A stretch of DNA of 64,000 nt from Glandiceps talaboti. Lineage: Eukaryota; Hemichordata; Enteropneusta; Spengelidae. The stretch lies in the NCBI RefSeq assembly GCF_964340395.1, contig NC_135558.1, positions 6,231,001 through 6,295,000 on the forward strand, written 5' to 3'. The position numbers were made by a program, and so were the translations under genes. The notes beneath the pieces were generated by a model. It worked only from the letters and a program-made list of their open reading frames with translations. It was not told the DNA's origin and searched no databases. Shown in pieces: positions 61,801 through 64,000 of the stretch (position 1 is the first letter of the stretch; each line of letters opens with the position of its first letter).

Positions 61801-64000
61801 ATTGAAGACCATATCATAGACATCCTAATGGAGTTGGTATTCCAGCTGTTATGTGATGGTAACCTGCGATTGGCTATCGTCCTTAGAGATAAACTATTAG
61901 CCAAAGTAGAAAGTAACAAGAAATGTGCAAAGACCATCAAGCCTTTAGCCAGTTTGGCCGTACATTTAGGGTGAGTCAAAATAAATATGCATATAAACGA
62001 GTGTCCATAGACTCAAACAAAAATTTCTTCTCAGACTCAGAAATATTTGTTAAAAAATGAATCCCAAATTTGTTCTCACATCTTGTCCCAACATCCACAA
62101 TGAGTCTGACTAGAGACAGCAGCAACAATTTGAGATTTATTTGTTTGATTGACTCTGAGTAGAATTTTTTGTATCTGTTAACAAATTTGTATTTTTAGCA
62201 ATGAATGGAATTTATGATTTCCAGCACCTATTATATAAATACTTAATAAATCTCTAAAAATGTTCCAATAATCTTTTATATTTTATGACCAAGTTGTTCA
62301 TATTAATCATTATTTTTTTGTTTTATCCCAATCACGTACAAAACAATTTCTCATTTACTAAACATGTTATTGTTATTTAACACCATGAAATCGTTTGTCT
62401 TTTTAGGAGGGAGACGCTATTTGATTTCCATGCATCAGAACTTGCTGAACAAATGACCTTCCTGGACTCAGAACTCTTCCAGAAAATAGAGGTGAGGTTT
62501 TAATACCAAACTCTGAAGATGACATTTTAGAAATGGATTTCATGTCTTTTACTCTATCACATATATAGATAGTAAAGAATGCAATATTCTTCAGCCATGG
62601 CCATTAATTTTTGATTTGGTCATGATTTCTTGTACATGAATGAAGTTGTACAGAATGAAGTTATGATAGATATCAAATGTGAATTGATATTGAAGGGCGC
62701 CCTCATACTTTATAACACAGATGTAAGAAATTGATTGTAAACATTGAATGTAAATAGTGTCTTTCATAGACAGTTTTCATCCATGTACTAATAACCTGCT
62801 GCTATGACCTAAAATAGAAAGTATATGTAAACAGGTTCATTTTGGTTATTTTACTATCATGTAGATACCAGAAGTGTTGCTGTGGGCAAAAGAACAGTCT
62901 GACGAACTGAGCCCTAATTTGACTATATTTACAGACCATTTTAACAAAATGTCCTACTGGTAAGGAAATATACTTCCCATTTATTACATCTGGTTAAAAC
63001 TGGATAAAACTAGTTTAAAACCAGTTAAAACTGGTTAAATCTGGTTAAACTAGTTAAAACCAGTTAAAACCACACATGCACTCACATGCCATGGGGTTCT
63101 GTCATAGTTTTGACATGACATATTAGAAAATACTTGATTCTGTCAGTAAATTTTTGGTCATAAATATTGATGTCTATGGAATAGATATCTTATGAGGGAA
63201 TTTGGTGAAATCATTGAAAAGTATATTGTGTATATTTGTTGTCAGTTATTGAGTTATATAATTTTTTTTCAAATAGGTGTCGGTCACTTATTCTTCTTCA
63301 AGACAAAGCTCAAGAGAGAGAAAAATTACTTGCCAAATTTATCAAGATAATGAAGGTAAGAAACTCTTTTAGTTATGTAATATATATAGATTTGATGCAC
63401 ATGTCCTCTTAGCTTAGTTAGAGAAATGAAATTATTCTACATGTAAAACCCTCCTTGTAAATCAAAATCCAAGATGGCTCCCAGTGTTTCCCCAGGTGAA
63501 TAGTCTAACATTTGAACACTTATAAGGATCATCCTGATTGGTTATTCAGTTGTAGTCTTTAATGTCTATAAAAGCTTATCTCATTGGCTTGTAGACTGAC
63601 TGAAGGGTTTGTCATTGTTTGCTCTCAACACATTGCTGTCTAGTAAGCAACAGCAGTATGAAGCACCCACAATGATGAAACTCTCCATGGAATTAGTTTG
63701 TTATATATTTACAAAGATCATCCTGGTTAGGTTACACAATAATACCCTATATGGGCTTCATACAACTCTTTACGATTGTGAAACATATTTTCCATAGTCA
63801 CTCTCCATACATGTTGATGTATACATCTTGTACAGTTTTCCAAGACATAAAAATCTAAATTCTCCCAAATTCTCTCAAAGCCTATACATAGATATATATT
63901 GACCATTGGTATTATTGTATATTTCAGCACTTGAGGAGAATGAATAACTTCAATTCGTACTTGGCACTACTGTCAGCTTTAGACTCTGCACCGATAAGGA
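10733..64000 (+). CDS. RAPGEF1: RAPGEF1 (C3G), Rap1 guanine nucleotide exchange factor; 18 coding exons, 3' end outside the window
   Basis: Eighteen exons join in phase to about 1005 residues. Residues 1-67 are a basic N-terminus. Residues 68-205 match the conserved C3G N-terminal region ([26 protein letters not shown]). Residues 206-667 are low-complexity with Crk-SH3 ligands of PxLPxK type at 252-257, 277-282, 528-533 (I for L), 585-590 and 655-660. About 756-895 is RasGEFN ([10 protein letters not shown]). The CDC25 domain begins near 898 ([37 protein letters not shown]) and is cut by the window edge, roughly 170 residues short by comparison with vertebrate C3G. In known biology C3G binds Crk adaptors and activates Rap1 at adhesion sites and in integrin and growth-factor signalling. 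The start ATG has A at -3 and an in-frame TAG at 10709-10711. Exon 1 to exon 2 spans 40.7 kb. Confidence 0.96.
10752..12239. other. Start of intron 1: CpG-rich shoulder, then plain AT-rich DNA
   Basis: CpG density remains high to about 11300, then falls. The 144-codon frame across 10656-11090 uses a TTG start, overlaps the donor and matches nothing I recognise. Nothing else is seen. Confidence 0.5.
12283..12580. repeat. Degenerate tandem repeat, about 50-70 bp units
   Basis: Four to five diverged units share the core ATTCAAAATTGTTAGAATTG followed by a CACATTTAC motif (for example near 12313, 12412, 12462, 12510). A hairpin at 12356-12400 sits inside. Confidence 0.7.
12356..12400. other. Inverted repeat, about 20-bp arms, 4-base loop
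   Basis: ATGGAAGTATAAC and GTTATACTTCCAT are perfect 13-bp arms around GTGG (12377-12380). Pairing extends to about 20 bp with one bulged C. It is too short for a typical miRNA precursor. Confidence 0.75.
12601..18304. other. Intron 1 stretch without genes
   Basis: AT-rich, no coding signal. Noted: a DR1-like AGGTCAAAGGTTA at 12647-12659, an inverted repeat at 14022-14054, a retroelement-like phrase CCCCTGACGATGCTGATGA at 15672-15690 (similar at 52564), and a C/T-rich tract at about 16767-16800. Confidence 0.45.
14022..14054. other. Perfect 11-bp inverted repeat
   Basis: CCATGGAGGTA (14022-14032) and TACCTCCATGG (14044-14054) flank an 11-base loop; GGATAAACC follows each arm's outer side. 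Confidence 0.7.
18305..18367. mobile_element. Family A inverted-repeat element, single arm
   Basis: GTCACAAAGCCCCTTAGGTC then ACTCATATTTCC and AAATATTGGGGAA match the right arm of the complete element at 47412-47646. The other arm is not visible. Confidence 0.6.
18558..18705. mobile_element. Family A inverted-repeat element, degenerate full copy
   Basis: Outer arms with TCATTCAGCTGAA on the left and TTCAGCTGAATA on the right, and inner TTGTCACAA and TTGTGACAA motifs, correspond to the family A layout. It is strongly diverged. Confidence 0.55.
19275..19288. promoter_or_regulatory. Palindromic RFX X-box
   Basis: GTTACCATGGTAAC is a perfect 14-bp palindrome and an exact match to the RFX consensus GTTRCCATGGYAAC. 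It lies 8.5 kb into intron 1. Function is inferred. Confidence 0.5.
19538..19645. repeat. Dispersed repeat family F, copy 1
   Basis: AAAAAGTCGGTCCAGAACA ... ACCTGGGATTGAAATCTAGG resembles the segment at 21964-22055. The type is unknown. Confidence 0.5.
20177..20189 (+). promoter_or_regulatory. DR1 nuclear-receptor element
   Basis: AGGTCAAAGGTCA is an exact direct repeat of AGGTCA with one-base spacing, the consensus for RXR, HNF4 and COUP-TF type receptors. Function is inferred. Confidence 0.5.
20977..21390. repeat. Tandem duplication, about 190-220 bp unit, two copies
   Basis: Copies begin with TCTGCCTGCTTCCC (about 20977) and TCTGTCTGCTTCCC (about 21165). Both carry GTGGGAGGAATGGGCTAGG and ACACAATACACCTCTGCTGT. 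The 187-codon minus-strand frame over this region is a by-product of the duplication. Confidence 0.85.
21671..21779. repeat. 26-bp tandem repeat with palindromic start
   Basis: Units starting CACTGTCTATGGTTTTAGCA lie exactly 26 bp apart at 21683, 21709, 21735 and 21761. The first is preceded by its inverse CATAGACAGTG (21671-21681), giving an 11-bp palindrome with a one-base spacer. Confidence 0.92.
21964..22055. repeat. Dispersed repeat family F, copy 2
   Basis: GAAAAAGTTGGTCCAGAACA ... ACCTGGGATTCAAACCCTGG matches copy 1 at 19538-19645. Confidence 0.5.
22056..24770. other. Intron 1 stretch without genes
   Basis: No gene supported. The 113-codon minus-strand frame at 23061-23402 resembles nothing I recognise, and about two frames this long are expected by chance in AT-rich DNA of this length (rough estimate). 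A LINE-like tail lies at 23630-23675. Confidence 0.45.
23630..23675 (+). mobile_element. Possible 3' tail of a non-LTR retrotransposon
   Basis: GTAATAAACTTATTGAAATT followed by repeated GAAATT resembles the 3' ends of CR1/L2-like LINEs, which finish in short tandem repeats. No reverse-transcriptase reading frame is visible upstream. Confidence 0.35.
24771..25043 (+). other. Open frame with a phase-compatible donor (possible alternative first exon)
   Basis: The frame is open for 90 codons. From an internal ATG at 24954 it reads [20 protein letters not shown] and reaches a GTAAAG donor-like site at 25017 in phase 1, the phase exon 2 needs. No promoter feature is evident and frames this long are common by chance, so this is only a candidate. 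Confidence 0.15.
25044..26734. other. Intron 1 stretch without genes
   Basis: No gene supported. 25720-26260 has motif echoes such as TTAAGTCGAGACT and TTAAGTCGGGACT that hint at an old repeat but could not be delimited. Confidence 0.4.
26735..27300. repeat. Degenerate tandem repeat, about 100-130 bp units, five copies
   Basis: Each unit carries TGAACTTGATAAAGTC-like, GCTGTATTCATGAAAAC-like and ATTGGATTTAGTTC-like blocks, then AAGTCTTGTTAGT. Copies are diverged, so the array is old. Confidence 0.8.
27783..27934. repeat. Dispersed repeat family E, copy 2
   Basis: GTGATGGATTACTACTGACAT, TTTAGCTAGATTTTCGGT, TTTGACTATACATGGAGAG and CGACATGTATATGATTAGAC occur in order, matching 2812-2985. Confidence 0.65.
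27935..29993. other. Intron 1 stretch without genes
   Basis: Nothing coding. It contains a 22-bp perfect palindrome (28636-28657) next to repeated ATGAATATTCATCA motifs. Confidence 0.45.
28636..28657. other. 22-bp perfect palindrome
   Basis: The sequence is TAGTCATGAAT followed directly by its reverse complement. Two upstream ATGAATATTCATCA units suggest local duplication of an ATGAATATTCAT core, which also occurs in family D elements. Confidence 0.8.
29994..30111. mobile_element. Family A inverted-repeat element, degenerate copy
   Basis: TTCAGCCAAGG, TATGAGTGACATAAGGGGCC and, facing it, CCACCTTATGTCATGAGTAT reproduce the arms of the 47412 element. Confidence 0.6.
30112..32593. other. Intron 1 stretch without genes
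   Basis: No gene, repeat array or fold-back was recognised apart from two ATTTGCAT octamers at 32448-32455 and 32459-32466, 11 bp apart. Confidence 0.45.
32594..32890. repeat. Degenerate tandem repeat, about 110 bp units, three copies
   Basis: Each copy has a TAGAATATG-like block, then AAATTTTGATCAA-like, TTTGGTGAAATTCT and a CAAATTTTATAATTT end. Copies are old. Confidence 0.75.
32891..34058. other. Intron 1 stretch without genes
   Basis: Apart from the triple nuclear-receptor half-site at 33053-33072, nothing was recognised. Confidence 0.4.
33053..33072 (+). promoter_or_regulatory. Three nuclear-receptor half-sites forming two overlapping DR1 elements
   Basis: AGGTCA-A-AGTTCA-A-AGGTCA: three half-sites in the same direction, each one base apart. 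AGGTCAAAGTTCA and AGTTCAAAGGTCA are both good HNF4/RXR/COUP-TF DR1 sites. Function is inferred. Confidence 0.55.
34059..34280 (-). mobile_element. Family D fold-back element, copy 1
   Basis: This is the reverse complement of 41684-41896: GGTATCTTTGCTATGGGCTA, TTGCATCATGGGAGTCA, TTCAATGGTTGAACACTGAA and CCACTCCAGGAAAATAGAG occur in order on the minus strand. No coding capacity. Confidence 0.75.
34281..34802. other. Intron 1 stretch without genes
   Basis: No repeat or coding signal was recognised. Confidence 0.4.
34803..35540. mobile_element. CpG-rich element bounded by 20-bp inverted repeats
   Basis: ACTTATACGTCACCTGTGAC (34803-34822) faces its reverse complement (35521-35540) with one mismatch. 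The interior is clearly richer in CpG than the surrounding intron and holds CCAAT-type (ATTGG) and CACGTG motifs. It could be a non-autonomous DNA transposon or an alternative promoter; the inverted ends favour the former. No long reading frame is convincing. Confidence 0.5.
35540..35681. mobile_element. 142-bp fold-back with about 63-bp arms
   Basis: TATGTTATTTGCCAAATACT at the left pairs with AACGGTATTTGGCAAATAAC (then ATA) at the right, and pairing continues inward through GCAAGAT and TTTTTCCGGTAATAACGG-type sequence to a short GC-rich loop (CTCGCCTCCGGCTCT). It abuts the element at 34803-35540, so it may be its end or a nested insertion. Confidence 0.75.
35682..37672. other. Intron 1 stretch without genes
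   Basis: A locally repeated phrase on wording such as GGGCTACCA / TAGCCTACTCGGG occurs near 36110-36290. Nothing coding is seen. Confidence 0.4.
37673..37787. mobile_element. Family C inverted-repeat element, copy 1
   Basis: GCCTGTCTACTGGCTGAAT at the left faces ATTCAGCCAGTATACACAGGC at the right; inner arms are GTGACTC and GAGTCAC. Confidence 0.7.
37788..40269. other. Intron 1 stretch without genes
   Basis: Only a possible LINE tail on the minus strand (38838-38910) was recognised. Confidence 0.4.
38838..38910 (-). mobile_element. Possible 3' tail of a retrotransposon (minus strand)
   Basis: On the minus strand the text reads CATGTACAGCGTTCTGTG, then GCGCTTTCTAAGAAATAAAG and an ATT-rich end, like the GCGCTTT...AATAAA 3' ends of several marine LINE or SINE families. 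Confidence 0.35.
40270..40447. repeat. Degenerate tandem repeat, about 45-50 bp units, four copies
   Basis: CCCAGTATGTTGTAAATAGT recurs near 40305, 40344, 40387 (with an insertion) and 40428, with CCATATACAACCTGTACTT spacers. Confidence 0.85.
40950..41165. repeat. Tandem duplication, about 112 bp unit, two copies
   Basis: ACTGAAATTGAAACA ... ACTGGTACAGTTTCTGTGTT and ATGAAATTGAAACA ... GTACGGTTTCTGTGTT show the two copies. Confidence 0.75.
41684..41993 (+). mobile_element. Family D fold-back element, copy 2 (longest)
   Basis: GGTATCTTTGCTATGGGCTG, GGGAGTCAGCAGAAGTGATG and TTCAATGGTTGAACACTGAA lead to a central region. The text then returns in inverted form (GAATATTCATTGTGCAACCA, TTTCTGCTGACTTCCAT), so this copy folds back on itself. 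Confidence 0.75.
42386..42549. mobile_element. Family C inverted-repeat element, copy 2
   Basis: GCCTGTCTACTGGCTGGATC then TGTGACTCTGCTA faces TGTAGCAGAGTCACAG. The outer right arm is eroded. Confidence 0.65.
42890..43650. repeat. Graded tandem array, about 68-75 bp units, about nine copies
   Basis: The unit core is AACACTGGTAGGGAACCCTGG ... AATGACTATGTGGAACTCAG, then GTAGATTATGTACATATT. The 3' copies (43410-43600) are nearly identical at 68 bp; the 5' copies are highly diverged. The 139-codon frame at 43532-43951 starts inside the array and is rejected as a gene. Confidence 0.88.
44073..44164. mobile_element. Family B inverted-repeat element, copy 2
   Basis: TAGACTGCAAGATATG at the left faces GCGTACCTTACAGACTA at the right. 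The interior is C/T-rich with GTGTGAGGGCGCC. Confidence 0.6.
44434..44472. repeat. (CA)n microsatellite
   Basis: About 19 CA units, flanked by ACATGTACGCATA and ATGTACACACATG. Overlapping minus-strand MCVHVCVC frames are artefacts. Confidence 0.97.
44955..44995 (+). mobile_element. Possible LINE 3' tail with (AAATC)n
   Basis: GTACCTTGCCCTTGGAAAAT followed by repeated CAAAT units resembles CR1/L2-like LINE 3' ends. Nothing upstream is recognisable. Confidence 0.35.
45189..45243 (+). promoter_or_regulatory. Cluster of three POU octamers
   Basis: ATGCAAAT occurs at 45189-45196, 45201-45208 and 45236-45243. The exact POU-factor octamer three times in 55 bases is more than expected, although the region is AT-rich. 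Confidence 0.35.
45244..46229. other. Intron 1 stretch without genes
   Basis: Nothing recognised apart from a GAGGGCGCT motif near 45519 shared with other intergenic sites. Confidence 0.4.
46230..46490. repeat. Degenerate tandem repeat, about 45-57 bp units, six copies
   Basis: CATATAGACCTTTCCTAA followed by GTGCTGCATTCA and an AGTCACTC-type end recurs six times with variable length. Confidence 0.88.
46740..46900. repeat. Degenerate tandem repeat, three copies
   Basis: AGGCAACAGACTGTA (first copy AGGCAAGAGACTGTA) recurs three times at about 60-bp spacing. Confidence 0.7.
47412..47646. mobile_element. Family A nested inverted-repeat element, best copy
   Basis: 69-bp terminal inverted repeats (47412-47480 and 47578-47646) begin ATGTTATTCCCCAATATTT and contain TGAGTGACCTAAGGGGGCTT. 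The interior carries weaker copies of both arms in the order left, right', left', right, so it can fold as two hairpins in tandem. It has no coding capacity. Other copies are at 18305, 18558 and 29994. Confidence 0.85.
47647..49043. other. Intron 1 stretch without genes
   Basis: No repeat or coding signal was recognised. Confidence 0.4.
49044..49144. repeat. Dispersed repeat family E, copy 3
   Basis: AATTTGTCTATTTGACTACG, GGAGAGAGATAGAGATTGTA and TAGTTTCTAGACTAAAG match the second half of copies 1 and 2. Confidence 0.55.
49240..50190. repeat. Degenerate tandem repeat, about 190-250 bp units, three to four copies
   Basis: Each unit carries TTTTACAGAATAAAGTACAA, then TTCAGTGCCATC-like, TACATTGCCAATTAA-like and a TCTCACATC-like block. 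One unit is interrupted by the family B element at 49816-49932. Confidence 0.75.
49816..49932. mobile_element. Family B inverted-repeat element, copy 3
   Basis: TAGACTGTAAGAGTAAGATAC faces CGGCATACCTTACAGAGTA. The interior is a C-rich pyrimidine tract and GTGTAAGGGCGTCCC. It is inserted within the tandem repeat at 49240-50190, so it is younger than that array. Confidence 0.65.
50462..50475. promoter_or_regulatory. Palindromic RFX X-box
   Basis: GTTACCATGGTAAC, identical to the motif at 19275-19288, about 1 kb before exon 2. Confidence 0.5.
50862..51332. repeat. Direct duplication bounded by ATAGACCC motifs
   Basis: GATTGGGTCTCGACTTTTGTA (50868) and GATTGGGTCTTGACTTTTGTA (51230) start two copies ending in CTTTGTGTAGTAGTCT. 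The second copy is itself partly duplicated and lies between CATAGACCC and GGGTCTAT. Confidence 0.75.
51478..51659 (+). CDS. RAPGEF1: RAPGEF1 coding exon 2
   Basis: Encodes a Lys/Ser-rich segment (residues 7-67) rich in basic residues up to about 45, then an acidic end. The acceptor is TTTTTTCCAG and the donor GTAAGC. Entry is phase 1, exit phase 0. The basic region is comparable in position to the Lys-rich start of vertebrate C3G. Confidence 0.9.
51660..52355. repeat. Intron 2 with (TATG)n-(TG)n microsatellite at 52131-52278
   Basis: About 22 TATG units are followed by TG/CG alternation and a G run, closely like the tract upstream of exon 1. All MYVCMYVC frames are artefacts. Confidence 0.95.
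52356..52416 (+). CDS. RAPGEF1: RAPGEF1 coding exon 3
   Basis: Sixty-one bases encode [17 protein letters not shown], the counterpart of the vertebrate C3G stretch ending in RYFKTIVD. The donor is GTGAGT and exit is phase 1 (His codon shared with exon 4). Confidence 0.88.
52732..52852 (+). CDS. RAPGEF1: RAPGEF1 coding exon 4
   Basis: Encodes a helical segment ([19 protein letters not shown]) matching the C3G N-terminal region. The acceptor is TGGTTTTACAG and the donor GTAAGA. Exit is phase 2. Confidence 0.92.
52862..53070. repeat. Tandem duplication in intron 4
   Basis: CCAATTGGAGACCCAAATACTGT and CCAAATGGAGATATAAATAG each lead to ATGATTGGC(A/T)GATAG and CATGAATAA, about 120 bp apart. Confidence 0.65.
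53128..53361 (+). CDS. RAPGEF1: RAPGEF1 coding exon 5
   Basis: Encodes residues 128-205, including the most conserved part of the N-terminal region ([15 protein letters not shown] and [12 protein letters not shown]). Entry and exit are both phase 2. Confidence 0.95.
53362..54779. other. RAPGEF1 intron 5
   Basis: Contains three POU octamers (54052-54059, 54072-54079, 54081-54088); the last two form a palindrome with one-base spacing. Nothing coding is convincing; the frames at 54456-54847 lie across the acceptor and read the exon in other frames. Confidence 0.5.
54780..54962 (+). CDS. RAPGEF1: RAPGEF1 coding exon 6 (first proline-rich ligand)
   Basis: Encodes residues 206-266, with [12 protein letters not shown] at 247-258 as the first candidate Crk-SH3 ligand. 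The donor is GGGTAAGT. The 3' half plus intron flank has been tandemly duplicated 172 bp downstream, where the copy is decayed. Confidence 0.94.
55040..55196 (+). pseudogene. Decayed tandem duplicate of the 3' half of RAPGEF1 exon 6
   Basis: About 150 bp of intron 6 align with exon 6 and its donor flank at a constant offset of 172 bp (AGCATAGAATCACTCCA at both sites). The copy still reads [20 protein letters not shown], against [19 protein letters not shown] in the live exon. The proline ligand is lost, the donor GGGTAAGT has become GGGCAATG, and the only good acceptor-like tract upstream would enter out of frame. It is best read as a dead exon copy, not a cassette exon. Confidence 0.85.
55801..55847. 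repeat. (GATT)n microsatellite in intron 6
   Basis: About twelve uninterrupted ATTG units. Confidence 0.97.
56154..57136 (+). CDS. RAPGEF1: RAPGEF1 coding exon 7 (large central exon)
   Basis: The largest exon (983 bases, residues 267-594) is Ser-rich. It holds the ligands PALPVK (277-282), PPIPDK (528-533) and PPLPVK (585-590), the acidic tyrosine patch [13 protein letters not shown], and the conserved SQYDN (Y540). Three in-frame 21-base repeats at 56620-56679 encode SKSESSW units. The donor is A|GTATGT and exit is phase 1. No recognised folded domain lies here; this is the adaptor-binding region. Confidence 0.95.
57726..57943 (+). CDS. RAPGEF1: RAPGEF1 coding exon 8
   Basis: Encodes residues 595-667. 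[11 protein letters not shown] resembles the vertebrate C3G segment HMLAYMQLLEDY after the third ligand, and PPLPPK (655-660) is the last Crk-type ligand. The acceptor is CTATAG and the donor GTGTGT. Confidence 0.93.
58199..58290. repeat. (GGAT)n microsatellite in intron 8
   Basis: GGAT units with one GAAT interruption. A looser GGAT-rich zone starts near 58070, and a G-rich tract (57966-57991) lies just after exon 8. Confidence 0.97.
58443..58573 (+). CDS. RAPGEF1: RAPGEF1 coding exon 9
   Basis: Encodes residues 668-710, an Ala-rich then charged helical linker ([22 protein letters not shown]). The acceptor is TTGTAG and the donor GTAAGT. Exit is phase 2. I see no close vertebrate counterpart from memory. 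Confidence 0.88.
58655..58748. repeat. 47-bp tandem duplication in intron 9
   Basis: GTCCTTGTAAAGTCCTGGAA then TTTCAAACCACTCC occurs twice in succession. Confidence 0.88.
58863..58986 (+). CDS. RAPGEF1: RAPGEF1 coding exon 10
   Basis: Encodes residues 711-752, an acidic Ser-rich linker ending [15 protein letters not shown] just before the RasGEFN domain. The donor is GTAAGG and exit is phase 0. Confidence 0.9.
59409..59484 (+). CDS. RAPGEF1: RAPGEF1 coding exon 11 (RasGEFN start)
   Basis: Encodes [20 protein letters not shown], matching the start of the C3G RasGEFN domain (DGPDVRGGSGDILLVHAT in vertebrates). The donor is GTAAAC and exit is phase 1. Confidence 0.95.
59485..60678. other. RAPGEF1 intron 11 with a family D copy
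   Basis: A G run lies at 59533-59546. 59581-59700 matches family D copy 1 in the same orientation (GCAAAGATACCCTATAAAGG, TTGCAAGTAGTTGT, GTGGTGTTCCCCTT). The remainder is plain AT-rich DNA. Confidence 0.6.
60679..60760 (+). CDS. RAPGEF1: RAPGEF1 coding exon 12 (RasGEFN)
   Basis: Encodes [11 protein letters not shown], a hallmark of RasGEFN domains, and ends LLYR. The exon ends at CTCTACAG and the intron begins ATATCCTTT, a U12-type donor. Exit is phase 2. Confidence 0.95.
60761..61306 (+). other. RAPGEF1: U12-type AT-AC intron 12 of RAPGEF1
   Basis: The 546-bp intron begins ATATCCTT (the full minor-spliceosome donor consensus) and ends in AC. GTCCTTGAC at 61288-61296 matches the U12 branch site TTCCTTRAC at 8 of 9 positions and lies about 11 bases from the 3' end. 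Joining exon 12 to 61307 in this way restores an Arg codon and the conserved order LLYR-YNKF. No GT-AG alternative preserves both phase and homology. Confidence 0.92.
61307..61399 (+). CDS. RAPGEF1: RAPGEF1 coding exon 13 (RasGEFN)
   Basis: Encodes residues 805-835 ([17 protein letters not shown]), matching vertebrate RVSKNTFFVLVRVVDEL. The acceptor is the AC of the AT-AC intron; the donor is GTAAGT. Exit is phase 2. Confidence 0.95.
61521..61640. repeat. 40-bp tandem repeat, three copies, intron 13
   Basis: TGATTGGTTG recurs exactly at 61541, 61581 and 61621, with CACTTACAAGGTTGATCC before the last. A related unit (AAGGATCATCCTGATTGG) is in intron 17 at about 63523. Confidence 0.88.
61794..61970 (+). 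CDS. RAPGEF1: RAPGEF1 coding exon 14 (RasGEFN to linker)
   Basis: Encodes residues 836-894, including [22 protein letters not shown], the last helices of RasGEFN, followed by a short linker. The donor is GTGAGT and exit is phase 2. Confidence 0.95.
62407..62491 (+). CDS. RAPGEF1: RAPGEF1 coding exon 15 (CDC25 start)
   Basis: Encodes [20 protein letters not shown], the conserved opening of the CDC25 catalytic domain. The acceptor is TCTTTTTAG and the donor GTGAGG. Exit is phase 0. Confidence 0.95.
62865..62959 (+). CDS. RAPGEF1: RAPGEF1 coding exon 16 (CDC25)
   Basis: Encodes [20 protein letters not shown], then [11 protein letters not shown], both near-identical to vertebrate C3G. The donor is GTAAGG and exit is phase 2 within the Trp codon. 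Confidence 0.96.
62991..63070. repeat. Short-period AACTGGTTAAAAC repeat in intron 16
   Basis: CTGGTTAAAAC, CTAGTTTAAAAC and their inverse CCAGTTAAAAC alternate over 80 bases just after exon 16. The motif resembles Grainyhead/CP2 and Myb half-sites but may simply be a decayed microsatellite. Confidence 0.75.
63277..63355 (+). CDS. RAPGEF1: RAPGEF1 coding exon 17 (CDC25)
   Basis: Encodes [20 protein letters not shown], a core catalytic-domain helix region. The acceptor is TTTCAAATAG and the donor GTAAGA. Exit is phase 0. Confidence 0.96.
63928..64000 (+). CDS. RAPGEF1: RAPGEF1 coding exon 18 (CDC25), cut by the window edge
   Basis: Encodes [20 protein letters not shown] then APIR. The FNSYLA-SAL-SAPI block is a signature of Ras-family GEFs. 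The exon appears to continue past 64000; the helical hairpin and C-terminus lie outside. Confidence 0.95.

Overview
The window is a stretch of intron-rich, AT-rich animal DNA. It has GT-AG introns, one U12-type AT-AC intron, long microsatellites (GA, TG/TATG, CA/CATA, GGAT, GATT) and many small fold-back elements. Gene content and texture suggest a marine invertebrate, perhaps a deuterostome such as a hemichordate or lancelet, or a lophotrochozoan. That is inference; no marker in the window fixes the species. No prokaryotic feature, tRNA, rRNA or CRISPR array was seen.

Two genes lie head-to-tail on the + strand. (1) Bases 853-4280 hold the last five coding exons of a MARCH-type RING-CH membrane ubiquitin ligase, with a complete C4HC3 RING-CH domain followed by two membrane segments. 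Its 5' exons lie upstream of the window. (2) From 10733 to the right edge runs RAPGEF1 (C3G), the Crk-binding guanine nucleotide exchange factor for Rap1. Eighteen coding exons join in perfect phase into about 1005 residues: a basic N-terminus, the conserved helical N-terminal region, five PxLPxK-like Crk-SH3 ligands, the RasGEFN domain and the start of the CDC25 catalytic domain. The gene continues past base 64000.

Layout: 1-852 upstream intron; 853-4280 MARCH-like exons; 4281-10480 3' UTR and intergenic DNA with a 14-copy 88-bp minisatellite (5988-7219), a 152-bp GA tract and a 163-bp alternating purine-pyrimidine tract; about 10480-11300 a CpG-rich promoter zone with coding exon 1; 10752-51477 a single 40.7-kb first intron; 51478-64000 the other exons, separated by introns of 0.3-1.4 kb. 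Intron 1 shows no convincing gene. It is full of decayed local tandem duplications, at least five families of short inverted-repeat elements, and clusters of recognisable transcription-factor motifs (DR1 nuclear-receptor sites, RFX X-boxes, POU octamers).

No undescribed multi-gene system is evident. The points most worth a second look are the AT-AC intron inside the RasGEFN domain, a decayed tandem copy of the 3' half of RAPGEF1 exon 6 in intron 6, a three-half-site DR1 element, a row of four X-box-like motifs at the MARCH-like stop codon, the Z-DNA-prone tract beside the RAPGEF1 promoter, and the nested inverted-repeat elements in intron 1.
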